Below, in pieces: positions 25,627 through 34,324 of a DNA stretch of 41,266 nt. The notes under the pieces were generated by a model, which did not search any database, was not told where the DNA came from, and saw nothing but the letters and a program-made list of their open reading frames with translations. This stretch comes from Halieaceae bacterium UBA5085 (GTDB lineage Bacteria; Pseudomonadota; Gammaproteobacteria; Pseudomonadales; Halieaceae), in assembly GCA_002414665.1 (NCBI GenBank), contig DIAF01000011.1:558-41823 (forward strand). The letters are read 5' to 3'. The position numbers and the translations under genes are program-made. Each line of letters opens with the position of its first letter. Positions within the stretch are counted from its first letter, which is position 1.

Positions 25627-26337
25627 ATGAATGAACGTCAGGTATTGATTGTTGATGATGAGTTTGCCATCCGCGATATGTTGCGCATGGCCCTGGAGAT
25701 TGCGGGCTTCCGTTGCCTTGAGGCAGAGAACATCCAGGATGCCTTTACTCTGATCGTTGACGAACGTCCGGACATGGTTCTGCTGGACTGGATGCTGCCC
25801 GGCGGCAGTGGCCTGGAGTTGCTGCGCCGACTCAAGCGCACCGACACTACCCGTGACGTGCCTGTCATCATGCTCACGGCGAAGACAGCAGAGGATAACG
25901 TGATCCAGGGGCTGGATGTGGGTGCTGACGATTACATCACCAAACCGTTTGCCCCGCGCGAGCTGATTGCCCGCATCAAGGCGCTGTTACGACGCTCCGC
26001 TGGCGGGGATGAACAGGACCGCATACAGGTTGCCCAGCTGGTGCTGGATGGCGAGAGTCGGCGCATTTTCCTGTGCGATGAGCCGGTTGAAATGGGGCCT
26101 ACCGAATTCAACCTCCTGCAGTTTTTTATGTCGCACCCCGAGCGGGCCTATACACGCAGCCAGCTGCTGGACCAGGTCTGGGGGGCGAACGTGTATGTGG
26201 AAGAGCGCACGGTGGATGTACATATTCGGCGCCTGCGTAAGGCCCTGCAGACCCCGCAGGCTGACTACAGCGACCTCGTGCAGACGGTGCGCGGTACCGG
26301 ATACCGCTTCTCCGCCCGCGGAGTTCCCGCGCGGTGA
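25627..26337 (+). CDS. phoB: Phosphate regulon response regulator PhoB
   Basis: The 236-residue OmpR-type regulator has a receiver domain with acidic residues Asp10 and Asp11, phosphoacceptor Asp54 (LLDWMLPGG), Thr84 and Lys106 (ITKPFAPREL). The C-terminal winged helix contains GPTEFNLLQFFMSHPERAYTRSQ and the recognition segment VEERTVDVHIRRLRKAL. It activates genes with 11-base-spaced TGTCA half-sites, which occur before this gene, before pstS and before the porin. The ATG at 25627 follows AGGA by about 11 bases. The stop overlaps the phoR GTG. Confidence 0.96.
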   Translation: MNERQVLIVDDEFAIRDMLRMALEIAGFRCLEAENIQDAFTLIVDERPDMVLLDWMLPGGSGLELLRRLKRTDTTRDVPVIMLTAKTAEDNVIQGLDVGADDYITKPFAPRELIARIKALLRRSAGGDEQDRIQVAQLVLDGESRRIFLCDEPVEMGPTEFNLLQFFMSHPERAYTRSQLLDQVWGANVYVEERTVDVHIRRLRKALQTPQADYSDLVQTVRGTGYRFSARGVPAR

Positions 26338-27608
26338 GTCCACAGGCCGCTTGGCTGGCGGAACTGCGCCGGCTGCTGGCACTGGTAGCGGTAGCGCTCA
26401 CCGCAGGTTGGCTCATCGGCTGGCCCTGGCTGTTGCTCTCGGCGGCGCTGCTGGCGCTGACGGTGCGCTGGGCGTGGCAGATGCGTCGCCTTCTGCGCTG
26501 GCTTCAGGACCCGTCCCTGGAACCACCGGAGGCGCTGGGCTTTTGGGGCGAATTGTATGACCGCCTTTACCAGCTGCAGCGCAAGGCCAGTATGCGTGAG
26601 ACGGAACTGCGCTCGCGACTCGATTACCTGCAGGACTCGCTTTCCTCCATGCACGACGGCGCAGTCATGGTCAGCGCCGGTGGCGCCATCGAGTGGAGCA
26701 ATGACGCGGCGCAGCGGCTGCTGGGGCTGCGCTACCCTGCCGACCGCGGCCAGGCGCTGCTCAACCTGGTGCGCTTGCCGGCCTTCCATCGCTACTACAT
26801 CGCAGGCGCCTTTGAAGACCCCCTCCAGCTGCGCATGCAGGGTGATCGTGAGCAGACCCTGCAGTTTGCGATCACCCTGTTTGGCAACGGTGATCGTCTG
26901 GTGTTCGTGCGTGATATCACCAAGGAGGCCCACCTGGAACAGATGCGGCGCGACTTTGTGGGCAACGTCTCCCATGAGCTACGCACCCCGCTGACGGTGA
27001 TCAAGGGTTATCTGGAGATGATTCTGGCCAATGCGCTGCAATTGGAGCCGCGGTTTCGACGGCCCCTGGAGCAGATGTCCCAGCAGACCGATCGCATGGA
27101 GAATCTGTTGAAGGACCTGCTCTGGCTTTCGCGCCTGGAAAGCGTTCGCACCCAGACCCGCCGCGAGCAGGTCGATATCGCGGCATTGCTCGAGGAGCTT
27201 GTTGACGAATTGCGCACGCTGTACCCCGAGCGCGCGCTGATCCTGCAATCGGAAACCCGGGTAAAGGTACCGGGCGACTACCGGGAGTTGCACAGCGCGG
27301 TGTCCAATCTGATCCTGAATGCTTTCAAGTACAGTAAAGATGACAGTTTGGTGACAGTTTCGTGGCAGCAGCAGGGGGGGGAGTTGTTGCTGTCGGTGCA
27401 GGACCAGGGCATCGGTATTGATGCGCTACATATACCCCGCCTTACGGAGCGGTTTTACCGTGTGGATGACAGTCGCTCTTCGGCCACGGGGGGAACCGGC
27501 CTGGGTCTCGCCATCGTCAAGCACGTGGCCGCAGGCCACCGCGCAGAGCTGCGGATAGCGAGTCTACCGGGGAAAGGCAGCACCTTTACCCTGGCATTCC
27601 AGTGCTGA
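26334..27608 (+). CDS. phoR: Phosphate regulon sensor histidine kinase PhoR
   Basis: The 424-residue kinase has two close N-terminal membrane helices (about 14-50) with almost no periplasmic loop, a basic linker, a PAS domain (about 100-190), a HisKA domain with autophosphorylated His214 in VSHELRTPLT, and an HATPase domain with LNAFKYSKD, VQDQGIGID and GGTGLGLAIVKHV. The lack of a sensory loop fits PhoR, which reads phosphate status through PstSCAB and PhoU encoded just downstream. The GTG overlaps the phoB stop. The 3' part of this gene also contains a Pho-box-like sequence on the minus strand. Confidence 0.96.
   Translation: MSPQAAWLAELRRLLALVAVALTAGWLIGWPWLLLSAALLALTVRWAWQMRRLLRWLQDPSLEPPEALGFWGELYDRLYQLQRKASMRETELRSRLDYLQDSLSSMHDGAVMVSAGGAIEWSNDAAQRLLGLRYPADRGQALLNLVRLPAFHRYYIAGAFEDPLQLRMQGDREQTLQFAITLFGNGDRLVFVRDITKEAHLEQMRRDFVGNVSHELRTPLTVIKGYLEMILANALQLEPRFRRPLEQMSQQTDRMENLLKDLLWLSRLESVRTQTRREQVDIAALLEELVDELRTLYPERALILQSETRVKVPGDYRELHSAVSNLILNAFKYSKDDSLVTVSWQQQGGELLLSVQDQGIGIDALHIPRLTERFYRVDDSRSSATGGTGLGLAIVKHVAAGHRAELRIASLPGKGSTFTLAFQC
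27340..27357 (-). promoter_or_regulatory. Antisense Pho-box-like site inside phoR
   Basis: On the minus strand CTGTCAC and CTGTCAT (reading 27357 to 27340) start exactly 11 bases apart, a near-consensus PhoB dimer site. It lies in phoR codons for a DDSLVTVSW stretch. No -10 was confirmed. It could be coincidental. Confidence 0.4.
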
Positions 27609-27617
27609 GGGCAGGGG

Positions 27618-27650
27618 GCGACACAGGCTTGTCATAATAGTGTCACATAA
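27618..27650 (+). promoter_or_regulatory. Pho box of the pstSCAB-phoU promoter
   Basis: TTGTCAT at 27629 and GTGTCAC at 27640 are PhoB half-sites 11 bases apart, preceded in the same register by a weaker GCGACAC at 27618. A poor -10 (TAGTGT, 27657-27662) follows at the usual distance. The pstS start codon is about 50 bases downstream of the box. Confidence 0.85.
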
Positions 27651-27701
27651 CGGCGTTAGTGTATGCGCGTTGATGAGATCCGCTGGAAACAGGAGTACTG
27701 T

Positions 27702-28688
27702 ATGTCGATCAAGCAATGGTTGAGAAAAACGGTAGTGGTTGCGGGTGCAGGCGCTGCTGCGGTGGTCATGGCGCCGATGTCCTGGGCGGAACTCGACCCC
27801 GGGCTCAAGGATTATGAGATCGCCAGTGGCGTGTCGGGAAACCTTTCCAGCATCGGCTCCGATACGCTGGCTAACCTGATGACGCTGTGGGCCGAGGATT
27901 TCAAGCGTGCCTACCCCAATGTCAACATCCAGATTCAGGCTGCGGGCTCCTCCACGGCGCCGCCGGCGCTGACTGAAGGCACTGCCAACATCGGTCCGAT
28001 GAGCCGCGATATGCGTGACAAGGAGATCGAGGCCTTCGAAACACGCTACGGCTACAAGCCAACCGCTGTGCCGGTGGCGATCGACGCCCTGGCGGTATAT
28101 GTGCACAAGGACAACCCTATCGAGGGTATGTCCATTGCCGAACTGGATGCCATTTTCTCTTCAACGCGCAAGTGCGGCGCACCACAGGACATCGGTCAGT
28201 GGGGGCAACTTGGTCTCACCGGAGCGTGGGAAGGGCGTGACATGCAGCTGTTCGGGCGCAACTCCGTGTCCGGTACCTACGGCTTCTTCAAGACTGTTGG
28301 CCTGTGCAAGGGGGATTTCAAAAACAGCGTCAATGAGCAGCCCGGGTCCGCCTCGGTGGTGCAGTCGGTCTCCACTTCTATCAACGGCATTGGCTACTCA
28401 GGCATTGGCTATCGCACGTCCAGCGTGCGCACCGTACCGATCAGCAAGGGTGAAGGGCTTCCTTACGTGGAAGCGGACGCTGAAAACTCCATCAACGGTC
28501 GCTACCCGCTGGCTCGCTTCCTCTACGTTTACGTGAACAAGGATCCGAACAAGCCGTTGTCACCGCTGGAACGGGAATTCTTCAAGCTGGTGTTTTCCCG
28601 CCAGGGCCAGGATGTCGTGCTCAAGGATGGCTACATTCCCCTGCCCGCAGCAGTGGTGGAGCGCTACAGCGGCCAACTCGGCCTGTAG
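27702..28688 (+). CDS. pstS: Phosphate ABC transporter substrate-binding protein PstS
   Basis: The 328-residue periplasmic protein has a signal peptide (about 1-29, ending SWA before ELD). The mature part has phosphate-binding loops GSDTLANLM and AAGSSTAPPALTEGTANIG near the N-terminus and GRNSVSGTYGFFK in the middle, all typical of PstS. The ATG at 27702 has AGGAG 6 bases upstream; an earlier in-frame start at 27663 would add 13 residues before the signal and has no ribosome site. It is driven by the Pho box about 50 bases upstream and separated from pstC by a GC-rich hairpin. Confidence 0.96.
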   Translation: MSIKQWLRKTVVVAGAGAAAVVMAPMSWAELDPGLKDYEIASGVSGNLSSIGSDTLANLMTLWAEDFKRAYPNVNIQIQAAGSSTAPPALTEGTANIGPMSRDMRDKEIEAFETRYGYKPTAVPVAIDALAVYVHKDNPIEGMSIAELDAIFSSTRKCGAPQDIGQWGQLGLTGAWEGRDMQLFGRNSVSGTYGFFKTVGLCKGDFKNSVNEQPGSASVVQSVSTSINGIGYSGIGYRTSSVRTVPISKGEGLPYVEADAENSINGRYPLARFLYVYVNKDPNKPLSPLEREFFKLVFSRQGQDVVLKDGYIPLPAAVVERYSGQLGL

Positions 28689-28704
28689 GGTCTGATGAAA
28701 ACCG

Positions 28705-28732
28705 CCGGGCCGGTCCCTTGCGGCCTGCCCGG
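28705..28732 (+). other. GC-rich stem-loop between pstS and pstC
   Basis: CCGGGCCG (28705-28712) pairs with CGGCC (28721-28725) and CCGG (28729-28732) across a 3-base bulge, with an 8-base loop. No T-tract follows. Similar intercistronic hairpins protect or attenuate transcripts after binding-protein genes, which would favour excess PstS over the membrane subunits. Confidence 0.4.
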
Positions 28733-28772
28733 TGCCGGCAATCGCTGACCGAGTGATTCTGTCTTGACGAAA

Positions 28773-31007
28773 ATGAGTGAACACGTGTCTCCCTTCACGC
28801 CCCGGTGGAGGCACTTCAAGGATCGCGCTGCAACGGTGTCCGTCACCGCCGGCGGTGCCGGCGTACTGGTCGCCATCCTGCTGATTTTTTTCTACCTGCT
28901 CTATGAGGTCCTGCCCCTGTTTGGCAATGCCTCAATCGAGCCCCGCGCCGAGGTCGCTTCGCCCTTTGCATCGGCTCCGCTCTATCTGGCGGTGGAGGAG
29001 CAGACGGAAATCGGCTTTGCGGTGTTTGCCGATGCACGCGGCAGTTTTTTTCAGCTGGACAGCGGTGACATCGTGCTCGAGTCTGAGCTTGCAGCGGATC
29101 AGGGCCCGGTCTCCGCGGTCGCCGAGGAGAGCGCAGGCAAGCGCATGCTGGCACTGGCCCATGAGTCCGGTGCGGTGTCTCTGCACACCCATGAGTATCG
29201 TCTGAGCTATCCTGACGGCAACCGTGTGATAACACCGCGTGTCGAGCGACGCTATCCTGAGCTCGACATTCGCGTTGCTGACGGTCCCGTGCAGAAGCTG
29301 GCACTGGGCGACAACGATGATGGATTGGTGATTGCTGCCCTGGATGCCGCGGGTACGCTGCGGGTGCAGCGCTACAACCGGTCAGAAAACTTCCTCACGG
29401 GCGAAATCAGTTTCGACCGGGAATCGCTGTCACTGCCAGCGCTGGCGGGGGATACCGCAGATTTTCACATCGATGAAAATCTCCAGTGGCTGTACCACAT
29501 CGACAGCAAAGGTGGTTACGCGGTGATCAATTTACGCCAGCGTGATGCTTCCGGTAAATTGCAGGTAGCGAGCCGGGGTGAGCTGTTTACCCGGGGTGGC
29601 CAGTTGAGTGAGAGCGCGATGCTGCTGGGTGGCATTTCGTTGCTGGCGGCGTCCGATCGCGGCGAGCTGGTGCAGTATTTCATGGTGCGGGACGGCGAGG
29701 GCGGTCATCGCCTGCAGCGTATCCGTGAATTTGATACGGATGGCATCAGCGTCACAACGCTGCTGCCTGAGCATCGCCGCAAGGGTTTTGTCGCTCTTGG
29801 CAAGCAGGGTGAAGTACAGATTTACCACACAACGTCGCACCGCCGCTTGTTGAGTGAGGCCGCCTTGCCCCTGGGGGCCGGAGCGGCCGCCATATCCCCG
29901 CGTGCCGATGCGTTGTTGCTGGTCGATGCGGACGGCAGTCTGCGCAGTTGGCACATCGATAACGAGCACCCGGATGTATCCTGGTCGGCGCTGTGGAGCG
30001 AAGTCTGGTACGAGAGCTACGATGAGCCTGAGCACGTCTGGCAATCGTCCGCATCCGATAACGATTTCGAGCCCAAATACAGTTTTGCACCGCTCGCCTT
30101 CGGCACCTTGAAGGCCGCGTTCTATACCATGATGATCGCTGCGCCGCTGGCGATCTGCGGCGCCATCTACACAGCCTACTTCATGGCGCCATCGCTGCGG
30201 CGCAAGGTCAAGCCGATGATCGAGCTGATGGAGGCATTGCCCACGGTGATTCTCGGCTTCCTCGCCGGACTGTGGCTGGCGCCGCTGATCGAGGACAAAT
30301 TGACCGCGGTAGTCACGTTGATGCTGGCTCTGCCCATCGGCGTCATTCTGTTCGCCTTTCTCTGGTCGCGCCTGCCCCTCGCCATTCGCGCCCGCCTGCC
30401 CGAGGGCTGGCACGCGGCAGTACTGATTCCTGTGGTGCTGTTTATCGGCTATGCCAGCTTTGCCAGCAGCGATACGCTGGAGCTGCTGTTCTTCTCTGGC
30501 GACATGCGCGGCTGGATCACCACCGAACTTGGCATCTCGTTCGATCAACGTAACGCGCTGGTGGTGGGTATTGCCATGGGTATGGCGGTCATCCCCACCA
30601 TCTTCTCCATAGCCGAGGATGCGATTTTTTCTGTGCCCAAACATTTGAGCTACGGCAGCCTGGCGCTGGGTGCAACCCCTTGGCAGACGCTGGTCGGTGT
30701 GGTGATTCCTACGGCTAGTCCAGGCATTTTCTCCGGCTTGATGATCGGCCTGGGCAGAGCGGTGGGAGAAACCATGATCGTTCTGATGGCAACCGGCAAT
30801 ACACCGATCATGGACGTCAATATCTTTGAGGGCATGCGAACACTGTCGGCCAATATCGCGGTGGAAGTGCCGGAAGCGGAAGTCGACAGTACACACTATC
30901 GTGTTCTGTTCCTCGCTGCCTTCGTGCTCTTCATGTTTACCTTCATGGTCAACACCGTCGCCGAGCTGGTGCGGCAGCGGTTGCGTATCAAGTACGGGTC
31001 ACTGTGA
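28773..31007 (+). CDS. pstC: Phosphate ABC transporter permease PstC with large periplasmic beta-propeller-like insert
   Basis: This 744-residue inner-membrane subunit is more than twice the length of E. coli PstC (about 319). A first membrane helix (about 24-48) is followed by roughly 385 periplasmic residues and then the standard permease domain from about residue 437. The permease has the EAA-type loop SLALGATPWQTLVGVVIP and GLGRAVGETMIVLMATG. The insert shows seven propeller-like strands ending in a Gly-turn (near 82, 125, 185, 239, 289, 338 and 380), for example VIAALDAAGTLRVQ and LLLVDADGSLRSW. Enlarged PstC is known in pseudomonads (from memory). The ATG at 28773 is used; a TTG lies at 28764. 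The end overlaps pstA. Confidence 0.92.
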   Translation: MSEHVSPFTPRWRHFKDRAATVSVTAGGAGVLVAILLIFFYLLYEVLPLFGNASIEPRAEVASPFASAPLYLAVEEQTEIGFAVFADARGSFFQLDSGDIVLESELAADQGPVSAVAEESAGKRMLALAHESGAVSLHTHEYRLSYPDGNRVITPRVERRYPELDIRVADGPVQKLALGDNDDGLVIAALDAAGTLRVQRYNRSENFLTGEISFDRESLSLPALAGDTADFHIDENLQWLYHIDSKGGYAVINLRQRDASGKLQVASRGELFTRGGQLSESAMLLGGISLLAASDRGELVQYFMVRDGEGGHRLQRIREFDTDGISVTTLLPEHRRKGFVALGKQGEVQIYHTTSHRRLLSEAALPLGAGAAAISPRADALLLVDADGSLRSWHIDNEHPDVSWSALWSEVWYESYDEPEHVWQSSASDNDFEPKYSFAPLAFGTLKAAFYTMMIAAPLAICGAIYTAYFMAPSLRRKVKPMIELMEALPTVILGFLAGLWLAPLIEDKLTAVVTLMLALPIGVILFAFLWSRLPLAIRARLPEGWHAAVLIPVVLFIGYASFASSDTLELLFFSGDMRGWITTELGISFDQRNALVVGIAMGMAVIPTIFSIAEDAIFSVPKHLSYGSLALGATPWQTLVGVVIPTASPGIFSGLMIGLGRAVGETMIVLMATGNTPIMDVNIFEGMRTLSANIAVEVPEAEVDSTHYRVLFLAAFVLFMFTFMVNTVAELVRQRLRIKYGSL

Positions 31008-32722
31008 TGAACAAGATGATCAACGAACAGGATCTGCACAACGAACGTGCACCCGCTGTGGGCGCCTGGATACGTAGCGGTGATCCACTGATCTGGCTCA
31101 ATGGCGCCGCCGTGAGCGTGAGTGTGATTGCCGTGGTCGGTTTGCTATTGCTTCTGGCGGTGCGTGGCCTGAGCCATTTCTGGCCCTCGGATGTGCTGTC
31201 GGTATCGGTAACCTACCAGGGACAGACACGTGAGCTGCTGGGCGAGGTGGTGGAACAGGTCGAGGTGCCCGGTGCCCAGTTGCGTGAAGCGGGGTTCGAG
31301 CTGCAGGGCCCCGGCCCGTTCTACCAGCGAACGCTGCTGAAGCAGGGTAATCGCGATTTTCTGGGTACTGACTTTACCTGGCTGATTGATGAGCAATTCG
31401 GAGAGCGTCGCTATCCACTGGACCTGCTGGTGGTGGAGCGCCTTGAATGGGGCAATTTCTACGGTTACCTGCGTGCGGTGAGCCGCTTCGGTGCTGAACC
31501 GGTAACTGTCGCCGACCACGGTGAAGCAGCGGCGCTGGAGGCCCTGCAGGCACTGATCGTGGATACCGTCGCTGTGCGTCGGGAGATCCACCGCATTGAG
31601 CAGGGGGATATCGGTGCCATCAACTATGAGCTGGAGCGCCTGCGTCTGCGCGAGCGGGAGCTGGAGCTGGAAGGTCGTCTGGACGCGTCAGCAGAAGCCG
31701 ATCTGGCCAGTCGGCGCGCCGAGCAGGAGGCGCTTTTCCGTGCCCTGCAGGAGCAGCTTTATGTGCTGTACGACAGCATAAAGGATCACAGCTACAGTGC
31801 GGAGCTGGCGGACGGTCGTGTGGTCACACTGCCCATCGCCAAGGTGGTGCGAGCGTACCAACCCAACGCCATGAATGTGTTCGCGAAGATGCAGATGTAC
31901 GTCGAGCGTCTGTGGGAGTTTCTCTCTGAACCGCCACGCGAGGCGAACACCGAAGGCGGCGTATTCCCCGCCATGTTCGGTACGGTATTGATGGTGATCC
32001 TCATGTCGATCATCGTCACGCCCTTTGGTGTGGTCGCTGCGGTCTATCTGCGCGAGTACGCCAGCCAGGGCTTTGTGACGCGCACCATACGCGTCGCAGT
32101 GAACAATCTCGCCGGTGTGCCCTCCATCGTTTACGGTGTCTTTGGCCTGGGGTTCTTTGTTTATTTTGTGGGCGGGGAGCTGGATCAGCTGTTCTTCCCG
32201 GCCTCGTTGCCGCGGCCCACCTTTGGTACGCCGGGGCTGATGTGGGCATCGCTCACGCTGGCGTTGCTGACCTTGCCGGTGGTGATTGTCGCGACCGAGG
32301 AAGGTCTGGCGCGCATTCCATCGGCGGTACGTGAAGGTTCGCTTGCGCTGGGTGCCACGCGGGCAGAAACGCTCTGGCGGGTGGTTCTGCCCATGGCCAG
32401 CCCGGCGATGATGACAGGCCTGATCCTTGCCGTGGCCAGGGCGGCGGGGGAAGTGGCCCCGTTGATGCTGGTTGGGGTGGTGAAACTCGCTCCTACGCTA
32501 CCACTGGATGGCAACTATCCTTACCTGCACCTGGACCAGAAGTTCATGCACCTCGGTTTCCATATCTATGACGTCGGCTTCCAGAGCCCTAACGTTGAGG
32601 CAGCCCGGCCGCTGGTTTACGCCACCGCCCTGTTGCTGGTATTGATTATCGCGCTGCTCAATCTGGCTGCCGTCAGTTTGCGTAACCGGCTGCGCGAGCG
32701 CTACAAGTCACTCGAACACTAA
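31007..32722 (+). CDS. pstA: Phosphate ABC transporter permease PstA with large periplasmic insert
   Basis: This 571-residue subunit is nearly twice the size of E. coli PstA (about 296). A first membrane helix (about 33-55) precedes about 260 periplasmic residues, including a strongly charged coiled-coil stretch at about 175-258 (for example LERLRLRERELELEGRLD). The core permease starts near 312, with SLALGATRAETLWRVVLP as the ATPase-coupling loop and AVARAAGEVAPLMLVG near the end. The ATG at 31007 overlaps the pstC stop by one base; a GTG at 31004 is an alternative. The enlarged periplasmic part parallels that of PstC and suggests that the two inserts interact. Confidence 0.92.
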   Translation: MNKMINEQDLHNERAPAVGAWIRSGDPLIWLNGAAVSVSVIAVVGLLLLLAVRGLSHFWPSDVLSVSVTYQGQTRELLGEVVEQVEVPGAQLREAGFELQGPGPFYQRTLLKQGNRDFLGTDFTWLIDEQFGERRYPLDLLVVERLEWGNFYGYLRAVSRFGAEPVTVADHGEAAALEALQALIVDTVAVRREIHRIEQGDIGAINYELERLRLRERELELEGRLDASAEADLASRRAEQEALFRALQEQLYVLYDSIKDHSYSAELADGRVVTLPIAKVVRAYQPNAMNVFAKMQMYVERLWEFLSEPPREANTEGGVFPAMFGTVLMVILMSIIVTPFGVVAAVYLREYASQGFVTRTIRVAVNNLAGVPSIVYGVFGLGFFVYFVGGELDQLFFPASLPRPTFGTPGLMWASLTLALLTLPVVIVATEEGLARIPSAVREGSLALGATRAETLWRVVLPMASPAMMTGLILAVARAAGEVAPLMLVGVVKLAPTLPLDGNYPYLHLDQKFMHLGFHIYDVGFQSPNVEAARPLVYATALLLVLIIALLNLAAVSLRNRLRERYKSLEH

Positions 32723-32735
32723 ACAGGACGCTGTC

Positions 32736-33566
32736 ATGCAAAGCCACGCATTGGATATCCAGGCACTGAAACGCGACAAGGTGCCCGCCGCCAGCCCGTC
32801 AGGACCTGTAGAAACGAGCCTGCGCATGGAAAACCTGAATCTGTTCTACAACCAGAATTCGCAGGCGCTGTTCGATATCAATCTCGAGATTCCGAAGCAG
32901 CGCGTCACGGCATTTATTGGCCCGAGCGGCTGCGGCAAGTCCAGTCTTCTGCGTTGTATCAATCGCATGAATGATCTTGTGGACGGCTGTCGGGTGCAGG
33001 GGCGTCTGCTGCTGGACAACGAGGATGTCTACGACCGGCGAGTGGATGTCGCCGCCCTCAGGCGCCGGGTAGGCATGGTGTTCCAGAAGCCCAACCCGTT
33101 CCCGAAAAGTATCTATGAGAATGTCGCCTACGGTCTGCGCATACAGGGTATCAACAAGAAGCGCGTGCTGGACGAGGTGGTGGAAAAGTCCCTGCGCGCC
33201 GCGGCGCTTTGGGACGAAGTGAAGGATCGCCTGCACGAGAGCGCTCTCGGTATGTCCGGCGGGCAGCAGCAGCGCCTGGTCATTGCGCGGACCATTGCCG
33301 TTGAGCCTGAGGTGCTGTTGCTGGACGAACCTGCGTCGGCGCTGGATCCCATTTCAACCCTGAAAATCGAGGAGCTGATTTACGAGCTCAAGTCGCGCTA
33401 CACCATCGTCATTGTCACGCACAATATGCAGCAGGCCGCCCGTGTTTCTGACATGACCGCCTTCATGTACATGGGCAAATTGATTGAGTACGACGATACG
33501 GATACTCTGTTTACCAACCCGGAACAGAAGCAGACCGAGGATTACATCACCGGCCGCTACGGCTGA
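32736..33566 (+). CDS. pstB: Phosphate ABC transporter ATP-binding protein PstB
   Basis: The 276-residue cytoplasmic ATPase has Walker A GPSGCGKSS, the Q-loop VFQKPNPFPKSIYENVAYG that is diagnostic of PstB, signature MSGGQQQRLVIARTI, Walker B VLLLDEPASALDPI and H-loop VTHNMQQAARVSD. An N-terminal extension of about 30 residues precedes the ATPase fold. AGGA lies about 8 bases before the ATG. It is 13 bases after pstA and 10 bases before phoU. Confidence 0.97.
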   Translation: MQSHALDIQALKRDKVPAASPSGPVETSLRMENLNLFYNQNSQALFDINLEIPKQRVTAFIGPSGCGKSSLLRCINRMNDLVDGCRVQGRLLLDNEDVYDRRVDVAALRRRVGMVFQKPNPFPKSIYENVAYGLRIQGINKKRVLDEVVEKSLRAAALWDEVKDRLHESALGMSGGQQQRLVIARTIAVEPEVLLLDEPASALDPISTLKIEELIYELKSRYTIVIVTHNMQQAARVSDMTAFMYMGKLIEYDDTDTLFTNPEQKQTEDYITGRYG

Positions 33567-33576
33567 GGACGACGCT

Positions 33577-34305
33577 ATGCTCCACAAGGACAGCTACAAA
33601 CAACATATCTCTGCCCAGTTCAACGCCGAGCTGGAATCGGTCAAGAATCACCTGCTGGAAATGGGTGGCCTGGTTGAACAGCAGATTGGCAAGGCCGTTG
33701 AATCGCTGCTCAGCCGCGATAGCGGGCTCGCGGAAGAAGTGATTGCGGGTGATGAGCAGGTCAACGAGCTGGAAATCAATATCGACGAGGAGTGCTCTCG
33801 TATCCTCGCCCGGCGACAGCCTGCGGCAAGCGATTTGCGGCTGGTACTGGCAATTTCCAAAGTCACCACCGATCTCGAGCGTATTGGTGACGAGGCCAGC
33901 AAAATTGCCCGTCAGGCCGTGAAGTCTGTGGAAGAGGGCGGTTCCAGTGCCGGCAGCAGCTTTGTCGAAATACGCCATATCGGCAATCACGTAAGCGACA
34001 TGCTGCGTCGTTCACTGGATGCGTTCGCGCGCCTGGATGTGGATATGGCGGTACAGACCGTTATCGCGGACCGGGAAGTGGATTCCGAGTACGCGAGTGC
34101 CATGCGCAGTCTGGTCACTTTCATGATGGAAGACCCGCGCACCATCGGACCGGTGCTCGGCCAGATGTGGTCGTTGCGCAGTCTGGAGCGGGTGGGCGAT
34201 CACGCGAGCAACATCGCGGAGCACGTCATCTATCTCGTTCGTGGGCTCGACGTACGGCATGTTGAGCCGGATGACCTGGTCGCACAGGTTGAAGACCACC
34301 CCTAG
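33577..34305 (+). CDS. phoU: Phosphate transport system regulator PhoU
   Basis: The 242-residue all-helical cytoplasmic protein has two PhoU repeats. The first holds ALV/ESLLSRD and DEQVNELEINIDEECSRILARR with the acidic metal-binding E-x-x-x-D pattern, followed by DLRLVLAISKVTTDLERIGDEA. The second ends in LRSLERVGDHASNIAEHVIYLV. PhoU links PstB activity to PhoR and keeps the regulon off when phosphate is ample. The ATG at 33577 has GAGGA 7 bases upstream and is preferred to a longer frame that overlaps pstB. It ends the pst operon. Confidence 0.96.
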   Translation: MLHKDSYKQHISAQFNAELESVKNHLLEMGGLVEQQIGKAVESLLSRDSGLAEEVIAGDEQVNELEINIDEECSRILARRQPAASDLRLVLAISKVTTDLERIGDEASKIARQAVKSVEEGGSSAGSSFVEIRHIGNHVSDMLRRSLDAFARLDVDMAVQTVIADREVDSEYASAMRSLVTFMMEDPRTIGPVLGQMWSLRSLERVGDHASNIAEHVIYLVRGLDVRHVEPDDLVAQVEDHP

Positions 34306-34324
34306 CCTCCGCAGCGTGTCCTCT

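Noticed and set aside
29532..30896. A 454-codon minus-strand frame
   Set aside because: It is antisense to pstC and has no recognisable features.
28773..32722. The idea that pstC and pstA are misassembled fusions with unrelated genes
   Set aside because: Both frames are continuous, the membrane topology is consistent, and enlarged versions are known in other gammaproteobacteria, so the inserts are real parts of the subunits.
32731..32737. A CTGTCAT heptamer just before pstB
   Set aside because: No second half-site occurs 11 bases to either side, so it is not a Pho box.
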